Positions 6,050 to 12,607 of a DNA stretch of 21,004 nt are shown piece by piece. A model generated the notes under the pieces. The model was given only the letters and a program-made list of their open reading frames with translations, did not search any database and had not been told where the DNA came from. The position numbers were made by a program, and so were the translations under genes. The stretch's first letter is position 1. Each line of letters starts with the position of its first letter. The stretch spans positions 1-21,004 of the forward strand of contig USBN01000025.1 of the NCBI GenBank assembly GCA_900552935.1, written 5' to 3'. The DNA comes from an uncultured Coriobacteriaceae bacterium. GTDB lineage: Bacteria > Actinomycetota > Coriobacteriia > Coriobacteriales > Atopobiaceae.

Positions 6050-7153
6050 ATGGCACGTCGATCCGGTGGACGCCCCGCGTCCCGTGACAACCGCTCGGCT
6101 TCCGGTCAGCGCCAGGGCGGCCCTTCTAAGGGCCGTGGCGGGGCTGGCGGCCGTTCGACCCAGAGCGGCGGCAGGGGCCGTGGCGCCGGGGCTCGCGGAA
6201 GCGCTCCTGCGCGTTCCCAGCGCCCGCAAAGGCGCGATGCCGATGCTCAGTCTGCGCAGAGCCGCCGCCCCGACCGCTCCCGCGCCGGTTCGAAGGGCGA
6301 CCTCATCGAGGGCCGTCGCGCCGTTGCGGAGGCTCTCGAGCTGGGTCTGCCCGTTTCTCGCGCTTTGATCCAGAAGGACCAGGGTGGCGCCGACCAAGCG
6401 CTCGCAGACCTCGCCCGCACCTTTGAGGCCGCCGGCGTCGAGGTCGAACGAGTCGCCAAGCCGATCCTCGATTCGCTTTCCTCGCACGGTGCCCACCAGG
6501 GCGTCATGGTCAAAGTACGCCCCTATCGCTATGCGTCCCTGGCGGACGTCATCGATCGGGCGGGGGAGGGCAACGCCCTCGTCATCGTCCTCGACCACGT
6601 GACGGACGAAGGCAACTTCGGAGCCATCGTGCGCACGGCAGAGATCGTGGGGGCGGCAGGCGTCGTCATCGCGAACGCCCGTGCTGCCCGCGTTGGCGTG
6701 GGTGCCTACAAGACGAGTGCCGGCGCGGTCATGCACCTGCCCATTGCGCAGGTGCCCAACCTTGCGACGGCTCTTGACGAGCTCAAGGAGCATGGCTTCT
6801 GGGCTGGCGGTGCCACCGAGCACGCGCATGACGTCATTTGGGATGCGCCGGTTCACGGGCGCCTTGCGCTCGTCATGGGCTCTGAGGGCTCAGGTATCTC
6901 GCGTCTCGTGCGCGAGCACTGCGACTTCGAGTTCCGTCTGCCCCAACGCGGCGTCGTCGAGTCCCTGAACGTCGCCCAGGCGACCACGGCCATCGCGTAT
7001 GAGTGGCTTCGCCGCGACATGACTCAGGCGGAGGCTGCAGACGGAGTTGCTGGTGCCGCGGCGGGAGCTGAAACCTGTGACGCGACGGACGAAGTCGTCT
7101 TCGACGAGACGGGCTACTACGACCTGCCCGATACGAGCGATTTCGACTTCTAG
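6050..7153 (+). CDS. rlmB: 23S rRNA 2'-O-methyltransferase of the SpoU/TrmH family, RlmB-type
   Basis: RlmB-type enzymes methylate the 2'-O of a G in the peptidyl-transferase loop (G2251 in E. coli), using S-adenosylmethionine. The 367-residue product has three parts. Residues 1 to about 82 are a low-complexity Arg/Gly/Ser-rich extension with RG repeats, probably disordered and RNA-binding. About 83-160 is the substrate-binding domain, starting GDLIEGRRAV. About 165-335 is the knotted SPOUT catalytic domain with GNFGAIVRTA (188-197), MGSEGSG (276-282) and ESLNVAQA (304-311). An acidic tail of about 30 residues ends it. AAGGAGGA inside the end of cysS precedes the ATG. The exact target nucleotide is inferred from the family. 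Confidence 0.9.
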   Translation: MARRSGGRPASRDNRSASGQRQGGPSKGRGGAGGRSTQSGGRGRGAGARGSAPARSQRPQRRDADAQSAQSRRPDRSRAGSKGDLIEGRRAVAEALELGLPVSRALIQKDQGGADQALADLARTFEAAGVEVERVAKPILDSLSSHGAHQGVMVKVRPYRYASLADVIDRAGEGNALVIVLDHVTDEGNFGAIVRTAEIVGAAGVVIANARAARVGVGAYKTSAGAVMHLPIAQVPNLATALDELKEHGFWAGGATEHAHDVIWDAPVHGRLALVMGSEGSGISRLVREHCDFEFRLPQRGVVESLNVAQATTAIAYEWLRRDMTQAEAADGVAGAAAGAETCDATDEVVFDETGYYDLPDTSDFDF

Positions 7154-7162
7154 GTGGCGTAC

Positions 7163-7711
7163 GTGGCTAAGCGTTCTAAGAACGAGCTTCTCGTCGTTGA
7201 CGGCTACAACGTTATATTCGGCACCCCGCGGTACAAGGAGCTCGCAGACGAGCCAGAGCCTGGCTCTCGCGATGGCGACCCCTTCGAGCGCGCTAGAGAC
7301 ATGCTTGTGGGTGATGTCGCAGCCTTTGCCCAGGGCCGCTACGACCCTGTCATCGTCTTTGACGCCGCCGGGAACGTGAACCCGGAACACCCCGAGCTCA
7401 GGCGTGCCGGCGTGCGCATGATCTTCTCGCCCACGGGCGTCACGGCGGATTCCGTTATCGAGAAGCTCGTGACCGATTGCCGCCGAGAGATGCGCGAGGT
7501 AACGGTTGTGACCTCAGACAATGCGATTAGGGCGACGGTCGGCGGGATTCCCGTGACTCGAATCTCGAGCTCGATGCTCGCACACGAGATAGATACGCTC
7601 GATGCCGAGCGCGAGGTGGACGTGGCGGATCGAAGCCACGGCCGTCTTACGGTGGAGGACCGCCTCGACCCCAAGACGCTTGCGGCGCTCAACGCGCTGT
7701 TGGGGAGGTAG
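7163..7711 (+). CDS. NYN-domain (YacP/Rae1-like) endoribonuclease
   Basis: This belongs to the NYN/PIN-like nuclease family. Bacillus Rae1 (YacP) is the characterised member and cuts mRNA in the ribosomal A site. The 182-residue product starts MAKRSKNELLVVDGYN. Acidic residues expected to bind metal are visible at Asp13 (VVDGYN), Asp67 (VIVFDAAGN), Asp96 (VTADSVIE) and Asp119 (VVTSDN). I chose GTG at 7163 because AGGTGG (7152-7157) lies five bases upstream. A GTG at 7154, directly after the rlmB stop, has no ribosome-binding site. The position after rlmB matches Bacillus yacO-yacP, which supports the Rae1-like call. The downstream sigH of Bacillus is missing. The stop codon lies within a 10-bp stem-loop. 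Confidence 0.85.
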   Translation: MAKRSKNELLVVDGYNVIFGTPRYKELADEPEPGSRDGDPFERARDMLVGDVAAFAQGRYDPVIVFDAAGNVNPEHPELRRAGVRMIFSPTGVTADSVIEKLVTDCRREMREVTVVTSDNAIRATVGGIPVTRISSSMLAHEIDTLDAEREVDVADRSHGRLTVEDRLDPKTLAALNALLGR

Positions 7712-7735
7712 CCGAAACGGCTCGATTCGGCTACC
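7707..7735 (+). other. Stem-loop overlapping the NYN gene stop codon
   Basis: GGTAGCCGAA (7707-7716) pairs perfectly with TTCGGCTACC (7726-7735) around a 9-nt loop. The TAG stop (7709-7711) is inside the stem. No T-run follows, so it may stabilise or process the mRNA rather than terminate it. A smaller CGCGG/CCGCG hairpin (7745-7759) follows just before the tRNA. Confidence 0.5.
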
Positions 7736-7766
7736 ATGCAAGAACGCGGCTTGTCCGCGAATGCGC

Positions 7767-7841
7767 GCCAACGTAGCTCAATGGTAGAGCCCCTGTCTTG
7801 TAAACAGGCCGTTGTAGGTTCAATTCCTATCGTTGGCTCCA
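7767..7841 (+). tRNA. tRNA-Thr (anticodon UGU)
   Basis: A cloverleaf is complete: acceptor GCCAACG/CGTTGGC, D stem GCTC/GAGC and anticodon stem CCTGT/ACAGG. The loop CTTGTAA gives anticodon TGT at 7799-7801. The T arm loop is TTCAATT, and a discriminator T and encoded CCA follow. It reads ACA (and other ACN) threonine codons. No promoter is visible in the 55 bases upstream, so it may be read through from the cysE-rlmB operon. Confidence 0.96.
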
Positions 7842-7851
7842 TGATCTGGCG

Positions 7852-7892
7852 AAGCGGGGCGACGTGCCGAGAAGGCTGTCGTCCCGCTTTTT
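7852..7892 (+). terminator. Rho-independent terminator after tRNA-Thr(UGU)
   Basis: AGCGGGGCGAC (7853-7863) pairs with GTCGTCCCGCT (7878-7888), 11 bp with one G-U pair. A run of five T (7888-7892) completes it. It separates this tRNA from the next promoter. Confidence 0.85.
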
Positions 7893-7948
7893 GTTGCTCC
7901 TAGCGAGAAGTGAAGGAAATGTGAAGGTGGCCGGCTTCCCCATTTCTG

Positions 7949-7977
7949 TTGACAATATTTTCTCAGCCTTGTAATAT
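7949..7977 (+). promoter_or_regulatory. Strong sigma-70-type promoter for the tRNA-tuf unit
   Basis: A perfect TTGACA (7949-7954), a 17-base AT-rich spacer and TAATAT (7972-7977) form a near-consensus housekeeping promoter. Transcription should begin near 7984, about 45 bases before tRNA-Tyr. A GGGGC-GACG-GCCCC hairpin lies in the leader. Confidence 0.9.
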
Positions 7978-8028
7978 CTCTTCCGCTGCGAGGGGCGACG
8001 GCCCCAGACGGCGGCTTGAAAACGGTAT

Positions 8029-8112
8029 GGGGATGTGGCACAGCGGCAACTGCGGCGGACTGTAAATCCGCTCCCTCTGGGTTCCTTGGTTCGAGTCCAA
8101 GCATCCCCACCA
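8029..8112 (+). tRNA. tRNA-Tyr (anticodon GUA)
   Basis: The acceptor is GGGGATG/CATCCCC and the anticodon stem GCGGA/TCCGC. The loop CTGTAAA gives GTA at 8062-8064. It has the long variable arm of bacterial class II tRNA-Tyr (13 nt, CCC/GGG stem) and a T loop TTCGAGT. The discriminator is A and CCA is encoded. It is the first gene after the promoter at 7949-7977. Confidence 0.96.
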
Positions 8113-8113
8113 T

Positions 8114-8189
8114 GCCCGTGTAGCTCAGTAGGTAGAGCACTTCGTTGGTAACGAAGAGGTCACCGGTTCGAATCCGGTCGCGGGCTCCA
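8114..8189 (+). tRNA. tRNA-Thr (anticodon GGU)
   Basis: The acceptor GCCCGTG pairs with CGCGGGC (one wobble). The anticodon stem CTTCG/CGAAG holds loop TTGGTAA with GGT at 8147-8149. The T arm is ACCGG-TTCGAAT-CCGGT, and CCA is encoded. It begins one base after tRNA-Tyr, so both come from one precursor. It reads ACC/ACU and complements the UGU isoacceptor upstream. Confidence 0.97.
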
Positions 8190-8198
8190 TTCAAGCAC

Positions 8199-8275
8199 GG
8201 CGGTGTAGCTCAGTTGGTTAGAGCACGCGGTTCATACCCGCGGCGTCACTGGTTCGAATCCAGTCACCGCTACCA
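8199..8275 (+). tRNA. tRNA-Met, elongator (anticodon CAU)
   Basis: The acceptor GGCGGTG pairs with CACCGCT (terminal G-U). The anticodon stem CGCGG/CCGCG holds loop TTCATAC with CAT at 8233-8235, and CCA is encoded. It lacks the initiator hallmarks: there is no unpaired C1-A72 and no three G-C pairs next to the loop. The overall sequence resembles elongator Met tRNA of Bacillus. A lysidine-modified Ile tRNA cannot be fully excluded without tilS-specificity analysis but looks less likely. Confidence 0.9.
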
Positions 8276-8372
8276 GAGCCCTCGCGGCGTCGAGCAATCG
8301 GCGCCGCTGGACATATTAATAGGCAAAAAGGCCGTCAAGGCCTAAAGCTAGCATCCATGAGGAGGATGGCAA

Positions 8373-9563
8373 ATGGCCAAGGAGAAGTTTGAGCGCACTA
8401 AGCCGCACGTGAACATCGGTACGATTGGTCACGTTGACCACGGCAAGACCACGCTGACGGCTGCTATCACCAAGGTCCTCTCTGAGACCGAGGGCTGCAA
8501 GGCCGACTTCACCGCGTTCGAGAACATCGACAAGGCTCCCGAGGAGCGCGAGCGTGGCATCACCATCTCCGTCGCTCACGTCGAGTACGAGACCCAGAAC
8601 CGTCACTACGCTCACGTTGACTGCCCGGGCCACGCTGACTACGTCAAGAACATGATCTCCGGTGCTGCTCAGATGGACGGCGCTATCCTGGTCATCGCCG
8701 CTACCGACGGCCCCATGGCTCAGACCCGCGAGCACATCCTGCTCGCCCGTCAGGTCGGCGTTCCCTACATCGTCGTCTTCCTGAACAAGTGCGACATGGT
8801 CGACGATGAGGAGCTCATCGACCTCGTCGAGATGGAGACCCGTGACCTCCTCTCCGAGTACGACTTCCCCGGCGACGATCTCCCGATCATCCGTGGCTCC
8901 GCTCTCGGCGCCCTCAACGGCGACCCGAAGTGGATGGACTCCGTCCGCGAGCTCATGAAGGCCGTCGACGAGTACATCCCGACGCCCGCCCGTGACAACG
9001 AGAAGCCGTTCCTGATGGCCATCGAGGACGTCATGACCATCTCCGGCCGTGGCACCGTTGCCACCGGTCGTGTCGAGCGCGGCGAGCTCAAGCTCAACGA
9101 GCCGGTCGAGATCGTCGGCATCAAGCCCACGCAGTCCTCTGTCTGCACCGGCATCGAGATGTTCCGCAAGACCATGGACTTCTGCGAGTCCGGCGACAAC
9201 GTCGGCCTGCTTCTCCGCGGCATCAAGCGCGAGGACATCGAGCGCGGCCAGGTCATCTGCAAGCCCGGCACCGTTACCCCGCACTCCAAGTTCACCGCTG
9301 AGGTCTACGTTCTGACCAAGGAGGAGGGCGGCCGTCACACCCCGTTCTTCACCAACTACCGTCCGCAGTTCTACTTCCGCACCACGGACGTCACCGGCTC
9401 CATCGTCCTCCCCGAGGGCGTCGAGATGGCCATGCCGGGCGACCACGTCACCATCGAGGCTGACCTCATCCACGGCATCGCCATGGAGGAGGGTGACCGC
9501 TTCGCTATCCGTGAGGGTGGTCACACCGTCGGCGATGGTCGTATCGCTACGATCATTGAGTAG
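8373..9563 (+). CDS. tuf: Elongation factor Tu
   Basis: EF-Tu delivers aminoacyl-tRNA to the ribosomal A site as a GTP complex. The 396-residue product has the GTPase motifs GHVDHGKT (19-26), the switch I segment RGITIS (61-66), DCPGHADY (83-90) and NKCD (138-141). Beta-barrel domains 2 and 3 follow. GAGGAGG (8359-8365) lies seven bases before the ATG. It probably shares the transcript of the three tRNAs upstream, as E. coli tufB does. The 97-base leader contains a small AGGCC/GGCCT hairpin (8329-8343). A strong terminator follows the gene. Codon choice is highly biased to C-ending codons, as expected for an abundant protein. Confidence 0.99.
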   Translation: MAKEKFERTKPHVNIGTIGHVDHGKTTLTAAITKVLSETEGCKADFTAFENIDKAPEERERGITISVAHVEYETQNRHYAHVDCPGHADYVKNMISGAAQMDGAILVIAATDGPMAQTREHILLARQVGVPYIVVFLNKCDMVDDEELIDLVEMETRDLLSEYDFPGDDLPIIRGSALGALNGDPKWMDSVRELMKAVDEYIPTPARDNEKPFLMAIEDVMTISGRGTVATGRVERGELKLNEPVEIVGIKPTQSSVCTGIEMFRKTMDFCESGDNVGLLLRGIKREDIERGQVICKPGTVTPHSKFTAEVYVLTKEEGGRHTPFFTNYRPQFYFRTTDVTGSIVLPEGVEMAMPGDHVTIEADLIHGIAMEEGDRFAIREGGHTVGDGRIATIIE

Positions 9564-9587
9564 ATCTAGGTTTTCCTAGCAACTACT

Positions 9588-9620
9588 AGGCCCGGTGCCG
9601 CTTGGTACCGGGCCTTTTCT
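9588..9620 (+). terminator. Rho-independent terminator after tuf
   Basis: AGGCCCGGT (9588-9596) pairs with ACCGGGCCT (9607-9615) around a 10-nt loop, followed by TTTT-C-TT. It lies 25 bases after the tuf stop. Confidence 0.88.
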
Positions 9621-9673
9621 TGTGAAGGTTATGTCGAGACGAGAGAACTTTCTTCCGTTACAGTCTCTTCGTG

Positions 9674-9703
9674 TTGACAAACCCAATGACACACTGGTAA
9701 CAT
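9674..9703 (+). promoter_or_regulatory. Promoter for rpmG-tRNA-Trp-secE
   Basis: A perfect TTGACA (9674-9679), an 18-base spacer and TAACAT (9698-9703) lie between the tuf terminator and rpmG. Transcription should start near 9710, giving a 50-base leader. Confidence 0.8.
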
Positions 9704-9759
9704 TCTCGCTCGCGCCATGGCTGAGACAGTCTTGGCCATGACCCATCAGGAGGAAAGCA

Positions 9760-9909
9760 ATGCGTACCATGGTTACCCTCGCCTGCACTGAGTGCAAGCG
9801 CCGCAATTACACCACGGACAAGAACAAGCAGAACAATCCTGAGCGCATGGAGCTCAAGAAGTACTGCCCGTGGTGCCGCAAGCACACCCTGCACAAGGAG
9901 ACCCGCTAG
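9760..9909 (+). CDS. rpmG: Ribosomal protein L33 (bL33), zinc-ribbon form
   Basis: This small 49-residue protein of the large ribosomal subunit starts MRTMVTLACTECKRRNYTT. It carries two CxxC pairs (Cys9/Cys12 and Cys36/Cys39), so it is the zinc-binding form of L33. AGGAGG (9748-9753) precedes the ATG with six bases between. It lies 15 bases before tRNA-Trp. The rpmG-secE-nusG order is widespread in bacteria. Confidence 0.97.
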   Translation: MRTMVTLACTECKRRNYTTDKNKQNNPERMELKKYCPWCRKHTLHKETR

Positions 9910-9924
9910 TCTCCAACACCCCAC

Positions 9925-10000
9925 AGGCCAGTAGCTCCAATGGTAGAGCGGCGGTCTCCAAAACCGTTTGTTGTGGGTTCGAGTCCTACCTGGCCTGCCA
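9925..10000 (+). tRNA. tRNA-Trp (anticodon CCA)
   Basis: The acceptor AGGCCAG pairs with CTGGCCT. The D stem is GCTC/GAGC. The anticodon stem GCGGT/ACCGT holds loop CTCCAAA with CCA at 9958-9960. The T loop is TTCGAGT, the discriminator G, and CCA is encoded. It sits between rpmG and secE, a common arrangement. Confidence 0.97.
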
Positions 10001-10008
10001 GCAACCTC

Positions 10009-10038
10009 ACCGGCCTCCCATTGGGGGAGGCCGGTTTC
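10009..10038 (+). terminator. Strong stem-loop between tRNA-Trp and secE, possible partial terminator
   Basis: ACCGGCCTCCC (10009-10019) pairs perfectly over 11 bp with GGGAGGCCGGT (10025-10035). The loop is five bases and only TTTC follows. The short T-run suggests leaky termination or an RNA-processing boundary that lowers secE-nusG expression relative to the tRNA. Confidence 0.55.
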
Positions 10039-10073
10039 TATGATTGTACGAAGCCCGCCCGAAGGGAATGAGC

Positions 10074-10433
10074 ATGGCCAACAAGGATCGCCAGAAGAGG
10101 AGCGTACGCAAGGCGCGTGCCGCCGAGCGTAAGGAGCTCGAGGAGAAGCACGCCATTTCCTCGGCCAATGGCTCCAAGAAGGCAACCCCGGCGCCTGCTA
10201 AGGCTCAGGCCAAGAAGAGCGAACCCAAGAAGGTCGGCTTCTTCGGTCGTATCAAGAATTGGTTCAAGGATGTCAAGACCGAGATGGGCCGCGTCACCTG
10301 GCCGTCCAAGTCTGAGCTCAAGAACTATTCTGTCGCGGTCATTGCCATGCTTGTCGTCTTCGGCGTCGCTGTTTGGCTTGTCGACACTGGTGTCGTCGCC
10401 GCTCTCATCGGCTTTACCGGACTGAGGGGTTAA
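10074..10433 (+). CDS. secE: Preprotein translocase subunit SecE
   Basis: SecE clamps SecY in the Sec channel of the cytoplasmic membrane. The 119-residue product has a long, Lys/Ala-rich basic N-terminus (1-52), the amphipathic helix and the signature RVTWPSKSEL (73-82). It has one transmembrane helix at about 85-105. This is the single-helix SecE type. The ATG at 10074 is chosen because AAGGGA (10062-10067) lies six bases upstream. The ATG at 10068 is too close to that site. nusG begins four bases after the stop. Confidence 0.95.
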   Translation: MANKDRQKRSVRKARAAERKELEEKHAISSANGSKKATPAPAKAQAKKSEPKKVGFFGRIKNWFKDVKTEMGRVTWPSKSELKNYSVAVIAMLVVFGVAVWLVDTGVVAALIGFTGLRG

Positions 10434-10437
10434 GACT

Positions 10438-10983
10438 ATGGCGAAGCGTTGGTATGTCGTTCACACCTACTCTGGCTATGAGAACAAGGTTAAGAACGAC
10501 CTTGAGCACCGCATCGAGACCTACGGCCTCGAGAACGTCGTTGTCGACATCAAGATCCCGACCGAAGAGGTCACTGAGATCAAGGACGGCGGCAAGCGTG
10601 AGACGAAGGAGAGCAAGGTCTTCCCGGGCTATGTTCTCGTTCGCATGGAGATGGACGACAACTCGTGGTCTGTCGTTCGCAACACCCCTGGCGTGACTGG
10701 TTTCGTTGGCGTTGACGGCAAGCCTGCTCCTCTTTCCCGCGAGGAGTTCAACAAGATCATGCGCCGTAGCACGCCTCGTGCGGGTACTCCGGTGCCGCAT
10801 CGCACCGCGACCAACCTTGAGCCCGGCATGACCGTTCGCGTGCTCTCTGGCCCCCTTGCTGACTTTGACGCTCAGGTCACCGAGGTCAACGCTGAGGCCG
10901 GCAAGGTCAAGGTCGTTATGATGATCTTTGGCCGCGAGACGCCCGCCGAGCTTACGCTCGACCAGGTCAGCGTCATCGCCTAA
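10438..10983 (+). CDS. nusG: Transcription termination/antitermination factor NusG
   Basis: NusG binds the RNA polymerase clamp across the DNA channel, modulates pausing and couples to the ribosome or Rho. The 181-residue product begins KRWYVVHTYSGYENKVK (NGN domain, about 1-110, with FPGYVLVRM). It ends in a KOW domain (about 125-181, PGMTVRVLSGPLADF). The length is close to E. coli NusG, with no large acidic N-terminal extension as in many high-G+C actinobacteria. It follows secE almost directly. Confidence 0.97.
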   Translation: MAKRWYVVHTYSGYENKVKNDLEHRIETYGLENVVVDIKIPTEEVTEIKDGGKRETKESKVFPGYVLVRMEMDDNSWSVVRNTPGVTGFVGVDGKPAPLSREEFNKIMRRSTPRAGTPVPHRTATNLEPGMTVRVLSGPLADFDAQVTEVNAEAGKVKVVMMIFGRETPAELTLDQVSVIA

Positions 10984-11084
10984 GACTGGCAATCCCGCGG
11001 GCCTCTTTCGGTGAGGAAAGCTTCTGAGGACCGCGCACTAGATAGCTCGCTTTTAACACGTTATTCAATCAGGAAGGTATGACC

Positions 11085-11513
11085 ATGGCTGAGAAGAAGG
11101 TTGTTAACCTCATCAAGCTCCAGATTCCCGCCGGCGCTGCTAACCCCGCGCCCCCGATCGGCCCGGCCCTCGGTGCCGCTCAGGTCAACATCATGCAGTT
11201 CTGCCAGGCGTTCAACGCCGCCACGGCAGACAAGAAGGGCGACATCATCCCCGTTGAGATTAGCGTCTACGAGGATCGTTCCTTCACCTTCATCTGCAAG
11301 ACCCCGCCTGCGGCTCACCTGATCAAGAAGACCCTCGGCCTCAAGGGCGGCTCGGGCGTTCCCCAGCGTGATAAGGTCGGCCAGCTCACCCAGGAGCAGC
11401 TCACCCAGATCGCCGAGACCAAGATGCCGGATCTCAACGCCAACGACATCGAGGCTGCCAAGAAGATCATCGCTGGCACCGCTCGTTCCATGGGCGTCAC
11501 CATCGCGGAGTAG
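11085..11513 (+). CDS. rplK: Ribosomal protein L11 (uL11)
   Basis: L11 is part of the GTPase-associated centre of the 50S subunit. The 142-residue product shows LIKLQIPAG, NPAPPIGPALG and the C-terminal RNA-binding domain ending RSMGVTIAE. I chose the ATG at 11085 (MAEKKVVNL), seven bases after AGGAAGG. An ATG at 11079 is too close to that site. The 100-base gap after nusG can form a stem (GCGG-CCTC with GAGG-CCGC, about 10996-11034), which may be a leader element. Confidence 0.97.
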   Translation: MAEKKVVNLIKLQIPAGAANPAPPIGPALGAAQVNIMQFCQAFNAATADKKGDIIPVEISVYEDRSFTFICKTPPAAHLIKKTLGLKGGSGVPQRDKVGQLTQEQLTQIAETKMPDLNANDIEAAKKIIAGTARSMGVTIAE

Positions 11514-11525
11514 CTCTTTCGCTTT

Positions 11526-11552
11526 GCCTCGTCCGCTCTCGGGCGAGGCTTT
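11526..11552 (+). terminator. Attenuator-like hairpin between rplK and rplA
   Basis: GCCTCGTCC (11526-11534) pairs with GGGCGAGGC (11541-11549), nine pairs including one G-U, with TTT after it. It lies 13 bases after rplK. The short T-run suggests partial termination. Confidence 0.45.
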
Positions 11553-11600
11553 GCCCTGACTGGGCAGCTAGGTAACCCGCCGGCGCGAGTCGGCTCAAGC

Positions 11601-11655
11601 GCGGTCTTGAGACCGCACGATGTGGGAGGGCGTCAGCCCGTTGACCACATGGAGG
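11601..11655 (+). promoter_or_regulatory. Structured rplA leader, candidate L1 autoregulatory site
   Basis: Two hairpins precede the rplA ribosome-binding site: GCGGTC-TTGA-GACCGC (11601-11616), and a nested stem ATGTGG/CCACAT (11620-11625 with 11645-11650). The nested stem encloses GGGC-GTCA-GCCC (11628-11639). The outer stem ends directly against GGAGG (11651-11655). L1 is known to bind an mRNA mimic of its rRNA site in rplK-rplA operons. That this is such a site is inference from position and fold. Confidence 0.45.
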
Positions 11656-11662
11656 AATGAAC

Positions 11663-12370
11663 ATGTCTAAGCACGGTAAGAAGTACGCTGCCGCCGCCGC
11701 CAAGGTTGAGGCCGGCAAGCTCTACACCCCGAAGGCCGCCGCGGAGCTCGTCAAGGAGATCTCCTTCGCCGGTTTCGACGAGACCATCGAGGCCACCTTC
11801 CGCCTCGGCGTCGACACCCGCAAGGCTGACCAGAACATCCGTGGTTCCATCGCGCTGCCCCACGGCACCGGCAAGTCCGTCCGCGTTGCCGTCTTCGCCG
11901 AGGGCGAGCAGGCTCGTGCCGCCGAGGAGGCCGGCGCCGACATCGTTGGCTCCGACGACCTCGTCGCTCAGATTCAGGCCGGCAACATCGACTTCGATGC
12001 TGCCATCGCCACCCCGCCGATGATGGCCAAGGTCGGTCGTCTCGGTAAGGTCCTCGGCCCCCGTGGCCTCATGCCGAACCCCAAGCTTGGCACCGTCACC
12101 ATGGACGTCGCCAAGATGGTCGGCGAGCTCAAGGCCGGTCGTGTCGAGTATCGCGCTGACCGCTACGGCATCTGCCACGTCCCGGTGGGCCGCGTGTCCT
12201 TCCCGGTCGAGCAGATCGTCGAGAACTACGGCGCTCTCTACACCGAGATTCTCCGCGTGAAGCCCGCCACCGCCAAGGGCAAGTACGTTAAGTCCATCGC
12301 CCTTGCTTCCACCATGGGCCCTGGCGTCAAGGTTGACTCTTCCGTCACCCGCGCCTTCCTCGAGGCCTAA
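11663..12370 (+). CDS. rplA: Ribosomal protein L1 (uL1)
   Basis: L1 forms the mobile stalk at the ribosomal E site and is often a translational repressor of its own operon. The 235-residue product begins MSKHGKKYAAAAAKVEAGK and has the family signatures GSIALPHGTGK and LGPRGLMPNPKLGT. I chose the ATG at 11663, seven bases after GGAGG. An ATG at 11657 is too close. A 149-base structured spacer separates it from rplK, unusually long for this pair. Confidence 0.97.
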   Translation: MSKHGKKYAAAAAKVEAGKLYTPKAAAELVKEISFAGFDETIEATFRLGVDTRKADQNIRGSIALPHGTGKSVRVAVFAEGEQARAAEEAGADIVGSDDLVAQIQAGNIDFDAAIATPPMMAKVGRLGKVLGPRGLMPNPKLGTVTMDVAKMVGELKAGRVEYRADRYGICHVPVGRVSFPVEQIVENYGALYTEILRVKPATAKGKYVKSIALASTMGPGVKVDSSVTRAFLEA

Positions 12371-12413
12371 ATCTCACCTAACGTGCGCCGCATAATCGGC
12401 GTGTAGGAGATTT
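12369..12413 (+). other. Stem-loop overlapping the rplA stop codon
   Basis: AAATCTC (12369-12375) pairs with GAGATTT (12407-12413). Inside it CTA/TAG and CGCCG/CGGCG (12386-12390 with 12397-12401) can extend the hairpin. The stop codon TAA (12368-12370) enters the stem base. T residues after it are interrupted. Confidence 0.45.
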
Positions 12414-12421
12414 GAATTTGA

Positions 12422-12454
12422 TGCAGCCGCTTGACTCTTAGTCAGGCGGCTGCA
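12422..12454 (+). other. Long hairpin between rplA and the L10 leader
   Basis: TGCAGCCGCTTGAC (12422-12435) pairs with GTCAGGCGGCTGCA (12441-12454), 14 pairs with one G-U, around the loop TCTTA. The sequence after it is AT-rich (ATCATATT) but lacks a T-run. It may be an mRNA 3' end, an RNase III site or a weak terminator for rplKA. Confidence 0.6.
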
Positions 12455-12480
12455 ATCATATTGGCTGTTCAGCACATAGC

Positions 12481-12556
12481 ACGTCCGCTGCCAGAGACAG
12501 CCGGTGCCCAATCGGGCCTAAGGGGTTCGTCCCGCCTGCCGAGGTGGTCCAACGAG
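12481..12556 (+). promoter_or_regulatory. L10 ribosomal protein leader (rplJ autoregulatory RNA)
   Basis: The leader shows the conserved elements of the known L10 leader RNA: CCGCTGCCAGAGACAGCCGG at the 5' side and CCTGCCGAGGTGG at the 3' side. Small hairpins lie between them (GCCC/GGGC at 12506-12517, GGGG/TCCC at 12522-12533). In Bacillus and E. coli the L10-L7/L12 complex binds this RNA to repress rplJL. Identification is by motif recognition; a covariance-model search would settle it. Confidence 0.78.
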
Positions 12557-12568
12557 TGAAACTCTTGC

Positions 12569-12604
12569 GACCCCGTCTGGCCAAGCGCCGGCGGGGTCTT
12601 TTGT
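12569..12604 (+). terminator. Leader attenuator upstream of rplJ
   Basis: GACCCCG (12569-12575) pairs with CGGGGTC (12592-12598), with an inner TGGC/GCCG extension, and is followed by TTTT-G-TT. It lies after the L10 leader motif and before rplJ, so it can stop transcription in the leader when L10-L12 is in excess. Confidence 0.8.
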
Positions 12605-12607
12605 TCT

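Noticed and set aside
4383..6056. A 557-codon open frame on the - strand opposite cysS
   Set aside because: It lies entirely over a clear cysS with catalytic motifs and has a composition typical of antisense frames in G+C-rich DNA.
8199..8275. Initiator tRNA-fMet
   Set aside because: The acceptor begins G-U and not with a C-A mismatch, and the anticodon stem lacks the three consecutive G-C pairs of initiators.
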